From positions 124,001 through 188,000 of the forward strand of contig NZ_CP107006.1 of NCBI RefSeq assembly GCF_022867795.2: a DNA stretch of 64,000 bases, given 5' to 3'. The position numbers and the translations under genes are program-made. Origin of the DNA: Chitinophaga horti. GTDB lineage: Bacteria; Bacteroidota; Bacteroidia; Chitinophagales; Chitinophagaceae. The stretch's first letter is position 1. Every line of letters starts with the position of its first letter. The notes beneath the pieces were generated by a model. The model did no database searches. It saw only the letters and a program-made list of their open reading frames with translations, and was not told the origin of the DNA. This document shows positions 60,825 through 64,000 of this stretch, piece after piece.

Positions 60825-63512
60825 TTAGGGTGCCTGCAGGTACTCCAGCATAAATACCGCGGTTAGTCCCCATTGCGCCACCGCGTTCGTGGAAATGCCT
60901 TCTGCCTCCTCTATCGGATTCAACACATCTGGCCCCGATAACTTCCTGATCACTGTTTTGGTATTGCCCAGATCGCCGGGGGAACTCACAAATTCTTTCC
61001 AGGCACGGGCCGCCAGCGCCGGATCTTTTTTACGGTTGGCCGCAAAGGCGGTGAGGCGTGCATGTCCCTGCCGCAGGTTCAGTTTGCCTAAACTACGACC
61101 CAGCACTGCCTGCTGCTCTTCTGCACTGGCGTTATACATTTCACAGTATTGTAACCAGGCCTTTTCGAAAGCAGGCATCTTTACCAGGTCTATCAACTCC
61201 AGGCAAATCTCGGGAAGTCCGAAAGAAGCGCTGAGGTGCGATACAGAAAAGGCTTTGCTGGGAAGGAATTTACCGCTGCTAAGCTCCATCTGGGAGGCGC
61301 CGGTGAAAAAGCCGTTCGTTTGAGAGGCGATGGTTTGCATGCTATTCAACAGCCTGTCCTTCGCTATTTTGTCACCGCCACGTTCCCACTCGGTCAGCCA
61401 GGCGCCTGCCAGCGATCCCCAGTCGGTACCGAACGACACATAAGCCAGATCGCCAGTGGGATTGCCTTTCGGTGCGCCCACTTTTCGGGTGGGCACGATG
61501 TCGCGGAGGGTTTTGGCCGCATCTACCTGCTCGCGCATCAGGTCGCCCGCGCGTTCGTCGCCGGTAAGGTAGTAATAGAACCTGCGGTTTGTCGCAGTGC
61601 TGATGCGCAGCTGTTTAGCGCTGCAGCCCCAGTGTTGTACGTTATGGCGGGACCCGAGCGGTGCAAAACCCCCGATGTGATGTACATCCACTTCTCCCGT
61701 GTGGCGGGTCATCGCCTCGGCCATACGAAATACGTCGGCCCGGCCGCTGCGCAGGAAGTAGTACCATAACCACATGTCGGTACTGAGTTCTGAATTGTCC
61801 CAGGCAAAGCCGCCCACGTCGTAACGCCATTCGTGACGATCTTCATCGTAACTATGCATCACATCGCCATAATTCCAGAAGCCGTACCAGTGGCGCTGCT
61901 CTACTTCTTTATGGTAGTGATTGAAAAAGAAATCAAGTTCCTTTTCCACGCGTTCGGTAGTCGGCGAGGTGGTGGGAGACAGGCTCCAGCAGCTGCCGAA
62001 CACGCCTGCCTTACGCCAATGCGCCGGTGAGAAGGAAACGACGGACGGCATTTGTACCGCAGCAGCGATCTCCGCCAGTTCCGCATTGGAGGGCGTTGCC
62101 GGCAAAATGTGTAGTTGCAGCTCGCTGGTGCGGGCCACGCCCATCGCGGTACCAAATCCGGGTTCATAGTCTTCATAGGTAATTTCCAGCCCCTCCCGCT
62201 GTTTCGCGAAAGTATCCTGCCCCATGCCGTCGTGGTAAAAACGAAGGTCCATGGCCGGGGCGGATGGTGCCCACAACCAGGCAGTTACTTCGCCGGTGTC
62301 GGTAGCAGCGTTGCGGATGTCCAGCTGCGCAGGATGGCTTTGCCAGAAATTACGGATGCCGAATGCAACGCCCCCGGCCGGTGTGCCAAGGTAAGCCAGT
62401 CCGGATGCGCGTTTACCTGCGGCCGCCGTAATCCAGCCGAACCCACTGCGTGTTCTTTTCTGGATACTGAAGCCATCTGCAGTATGTTGCGACAGCGTGT
62501 AGTCGCCGAAGGTAGGTATGTAATCCAGGCGGTCTTTGACGGTTGCGGGAAACGTAGCGGCATCGGCTGTTGCTTTACCTTGCACCTGGGCCTGCCGCAC
62601 GTCTTTACCGGGATCGCGACGTAAGCCGGTAAGCCCTTGAACAGCTTCAGCAAATACGCCATCGTTTTCGCCGGTAAAGCGAACATGCCGGTTGTAAGCA
62701 GCAGTTTCCAGCGGTACGGAAAACCGGATGCCAAGGCCGTTGATAAAGTCTTTTTGTTCGTCGCCATCAAAGATGATCGTATGCATCATGCGAATGGCCG
62801 CACTATCCTGGTAAAAGTATAGGCGCAGCACAAATGGCAGCCAGCGTCGGTTACCATTTGCATGTTTACCGGTAATTTTCACCACCGCACGTATGGGCCC
62901 CTGTTGCTCCAGGACCACGTTTTCGATTTCGCCCGTAAAGTTGTCGCGGGTAATATTCTCCGTATCGGGATTACTGCTGTTGATCAGTACCAGCTTTCCA
63001 TTGGTAGCTATGTTGCGGTTGCCGCTGCGGATGTTGCGCACGAGTACCGTGCCCGATTTCGCCAGCTCGCAGGTGATTTTACCGGTGTTGATGACGATGT
63101 TATCGGCTGTTTCAGTGGCTCGTAAACCATTAGCCGCACTGGAAGAACGCCCTGGTTTCAATACCAGCCGATCGTTTAATCCTGGTTGTGCAGTAATGGC
63201 GTGGGCCGTCCATTTCAGGGAGCCGTCGGGCCACCATGCCAATGGCCAGCTTTGCTGCGGAACGGTACGACCGGAAGCATCTTCTAAGACAAATTGATCT
63301 TTTTTTACAGCGCCCCGTGGCCACGGAACGCCCCAGGTAACGCCGGAGGTAATGCCCGGCGCTTTTCCATCGAGCCAGTGTAAAGGCACCTGCAAATTTT
63401 CGCTGAGATCCCAATCATTGCGGCCGAAAGCGGAAAGTACCGGCAAACCGGCGGTAAGCACCATGGAGTTTTTCATAAACGCACGGCGGGACAAACGATT
63501 CTGTTTACTCAT
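60825..63512 (-). CDS. Exo-rhamnogalacturonan lyase-like protein (PL26/PcRGLX type) with Tat signal
   Basis: The 895-residue protein opens with a twin-arginine signal (SRRAFMKN at about residues 8-15, followed by a hydrophobic stretch), so it is exported folded. The N-terminal region with VTWGVPWPRGAVKKDQFVLEDA and WWPDGSLKWTAHA matches the RIFT-barrel domain of the PcRGLX/YetA-type family. The middle and C-terminal parts fit an alpha/alpha-barrel of about 400 residues. It should degrade rhamnogalacturonan I backbones, but the catalytic residues were not verified. No SusCD transport pair is adjacent. Confidence 0.75.
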   Translation of the reverse strand: MSKQNRLSRRAFMKNSMVLTAGLPVLSAFGRNDWDLSENLQVPLHWLDGKAPGITSGVTWGVPWPRGAVKKDQFVLEDASGRTVPQQSWPLAWWPDGSLKWTAHAITAQPGLNDRLVLKPGRSSSAANGLRATETADNIVINTGKITCELAKSGTVLVRNIRSGNRNIATNGKLVLINSSNPDTENITRDNFTGEIENVVLEQQGPIRAVVKITGKHANGNRRWLPFVLRLYFYQDSAAIRMMHTIIFDGDEQKDFINGLGIRFSVPLETAAYNRHVRFTGENDGVFAEAVQGLTGLRRDPGKDVRQAQVQGKATADAATFPATVKDRLDYIPTFGDYTLSQHTADGFSIQKRTRSGFGWITAAAGKRASGLAYLGTPAGGVAFGIRNFWQSHPAQLDIRNAATDTGEVTAWLWAPSAPAMDLRFYHDGMGQDTFAKQREGLEITYEDYEPGFGTAMGVARTSELQLHILPATPSNAELAEIAAAVQMPSVVSFSPAHWRKAGVFGSCWSLSPTTSPTTERVEKELDFFFNHYHKEVEQRHWYGFWNYGDVMHSYDEDRHEWRYDVGGFAWDNSELSTDMWLWYYFLRSGRADVFRMAEAMTRHTGEVDVHHIGGFAPLGSRHNVQHWGCSAKQLRISTATNRRFYYYLTGDERAGDLMREQVDAAKTLRDIVPTRKVGAPKGNPTGDLAYVSFGTDWGSLAGAWLTEWERGGDKIAKDRLLNSMQTIASQTNGFFTGASQMELSSGKFLPSKAFSVSHLSASFGLPEICLELIDLVKMPAFEKAWLQYCEMYNASAEEQQAVLGRSLGKLNLRQGHARLTAFAANRKKDPALAARAWKEFVSSPGDLGNTKTVIRKLSGPDVLNPIEEAEGISTNAVAQWGLTAVFMLEYLQAP

Positions 63513-63659
63513 CCTCGAAAAAATTAAATCAGCTTATCAAAATAGTTGCGTGGAATAATAGCCGGTATGAATAAATGTAGTCGAAAAGGGACATAAATCA
63601 AAGTAAAGTGTCATACTAACAATCAATATTTTCAGGGGATGCTTATCTTGAGTACAAAA

Positions 63660-64000
63660 ATGAGCGATATGGATAAGCCGGAACAGCCACTATACGACCT
63701 GGCAGACAAACTCAGAGCACGTATGCAGGAGCAGCGGCCAGAAAAGGTGCCTGAACAATTTAACCAGATCATGCTGGCGGACTTTTTCGTATACAATCTT
63801 CACCAGGGCGGATTTGCGCAGTTACTATATAATTCCGGAGGACAGTACCTCTCTGAAATAGAAGATTTGTTGCTGGAGTCGGAAGCGCAGCAAACGCATA
63901 CTTTTTATCTGCGTGCGATTGAAAGATGTACGGGTGATATTCCACGCTTCCATGCTTTTCTGCAAAGTGACTTTGTATCGGAGAATGAATTGAAGAACGA
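63660..64000 (+). CDS. DMP19-like (DUF4375) protein, partial at the right edge
   Basis: From an ATG at 63660 the frame stays open for 113 codons to the window end. The product, with FNQIMLADFFVYNLHQGGFA and LLYNSGGQYLSEIEDLLLE, matches the helical DMP19/DUF4375 family, whose members include a nucleic-acid-mimicking protein; function in this setting is unknown. An ATG three codons later is an alternative start. The rest lies outside the window. Confidence 0.65.
   Translation, partial: MSDMDKPEQPLYDLADKLRARMQEQRPEKVPEQFNQIMLADFFVYNLHQGGFAQLLYNSGGQYLSEIEDLLLESEAQQTHTFYLRAIERCTGDIPRFHAFLQSDFVSENELKN

Overview
The window reads as chromosomal DNA of a Bacteroidota member, most likely family Chitinophagaceae and close to Chitinophaga. 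The evidence is: start regions without Shine-Dalgarno sequences; repeated promoter-like signals of the Bacteroidota type (TTTG, about 19 bases, TAnnTTTG); a large PKD-repeat protein ending in a gliding-motility/type IX secretion (type B) sorting domain; a fused E1 alpha-beta 2-oxo acid dehydrogenase; a Bacteroidota-type AMP nucleosidase; and a two-gene rhamnogalacturonan lyase-type locus. The genus is an inference from protein style, not from a marker-gene comparison.

Layout. 1-7.5 kb is a core block: edge of an M32 carboxypeptidase, Nif3-like protein, zinc-ribbon protein, TPR protein, recN, fabI, a DUF2795 protein and a LolD-type ATPase. 7.5-13.5 kb is a minus-strand nucleotide-sugar region: DegT aminotransferase, UDP-glucose dehydrogenase, UDP-glucuronate decarboxylase, a terminator, then rmlB-rmlC-rmlD. 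13.6-22 kb holds Kdo transferase, thymidine kinase, GtrA, biotin carboxylase, the cytochrome c maturation genes ccmB-ccmC-ccmD and glutamate dehydrogenase. 22-27 kb is the 1623-residue PKD adhesin-like protein. 27-38 kb returns to core functions (AMP nucleosidase, dipeptide-type ABC ATPase, queA, ispD, Gfo/Idh oxidoreductase, radC, prs, L25, pth, FAH-family hydrolase). 38-40.5 kb has a MarR regulator facing an E1 fusion gene that carries a frameshift, then tRNA-Met. 40.8-46 kb is more accessory: an OmpA-like gene with a possible -1 frameshift site, gene remnants, a small HTH/membrane pair with palindromic operators, and small hypothetical genes. 46-54.4 kb has a TIG/kelch-like lipoprotein, AraC regulator plus aldehyde dehydrogenase, a DinB-family protein, an unrecognised 736-residue protein with a duplicated domain and a small ABC ATPase/membrane pair. 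54.4-64 kb has an S9 peptidase, NIPSNAP protein, ECF sigma factor, a DUF6250 protein and a PL26-like lyase, ending inside a DMP19-like gene.

Most worth checking: (1) the overlap at 42.22 kb, where an exact T_TTT_TTA heptamer sits directly before a stop codon and a small hairpin, with the -1 frame open for 160 codons; (2) the frameshift that cuts the conserved tail of the E1 fusion into another frame; (3) a 117-bp tandem repeat made from the 3' end and terminator of an oxidoreductase gene; (4) a roughly 94-bp inverted-repeat element with insertion-sequence-like ends; (5) repeat and palindrome clusters at 33.6 and 59.4 kb; (6) the duplicated-domain 736-residue protein. No CRISPR array, rRNA, intact transposase or prophage was seen.
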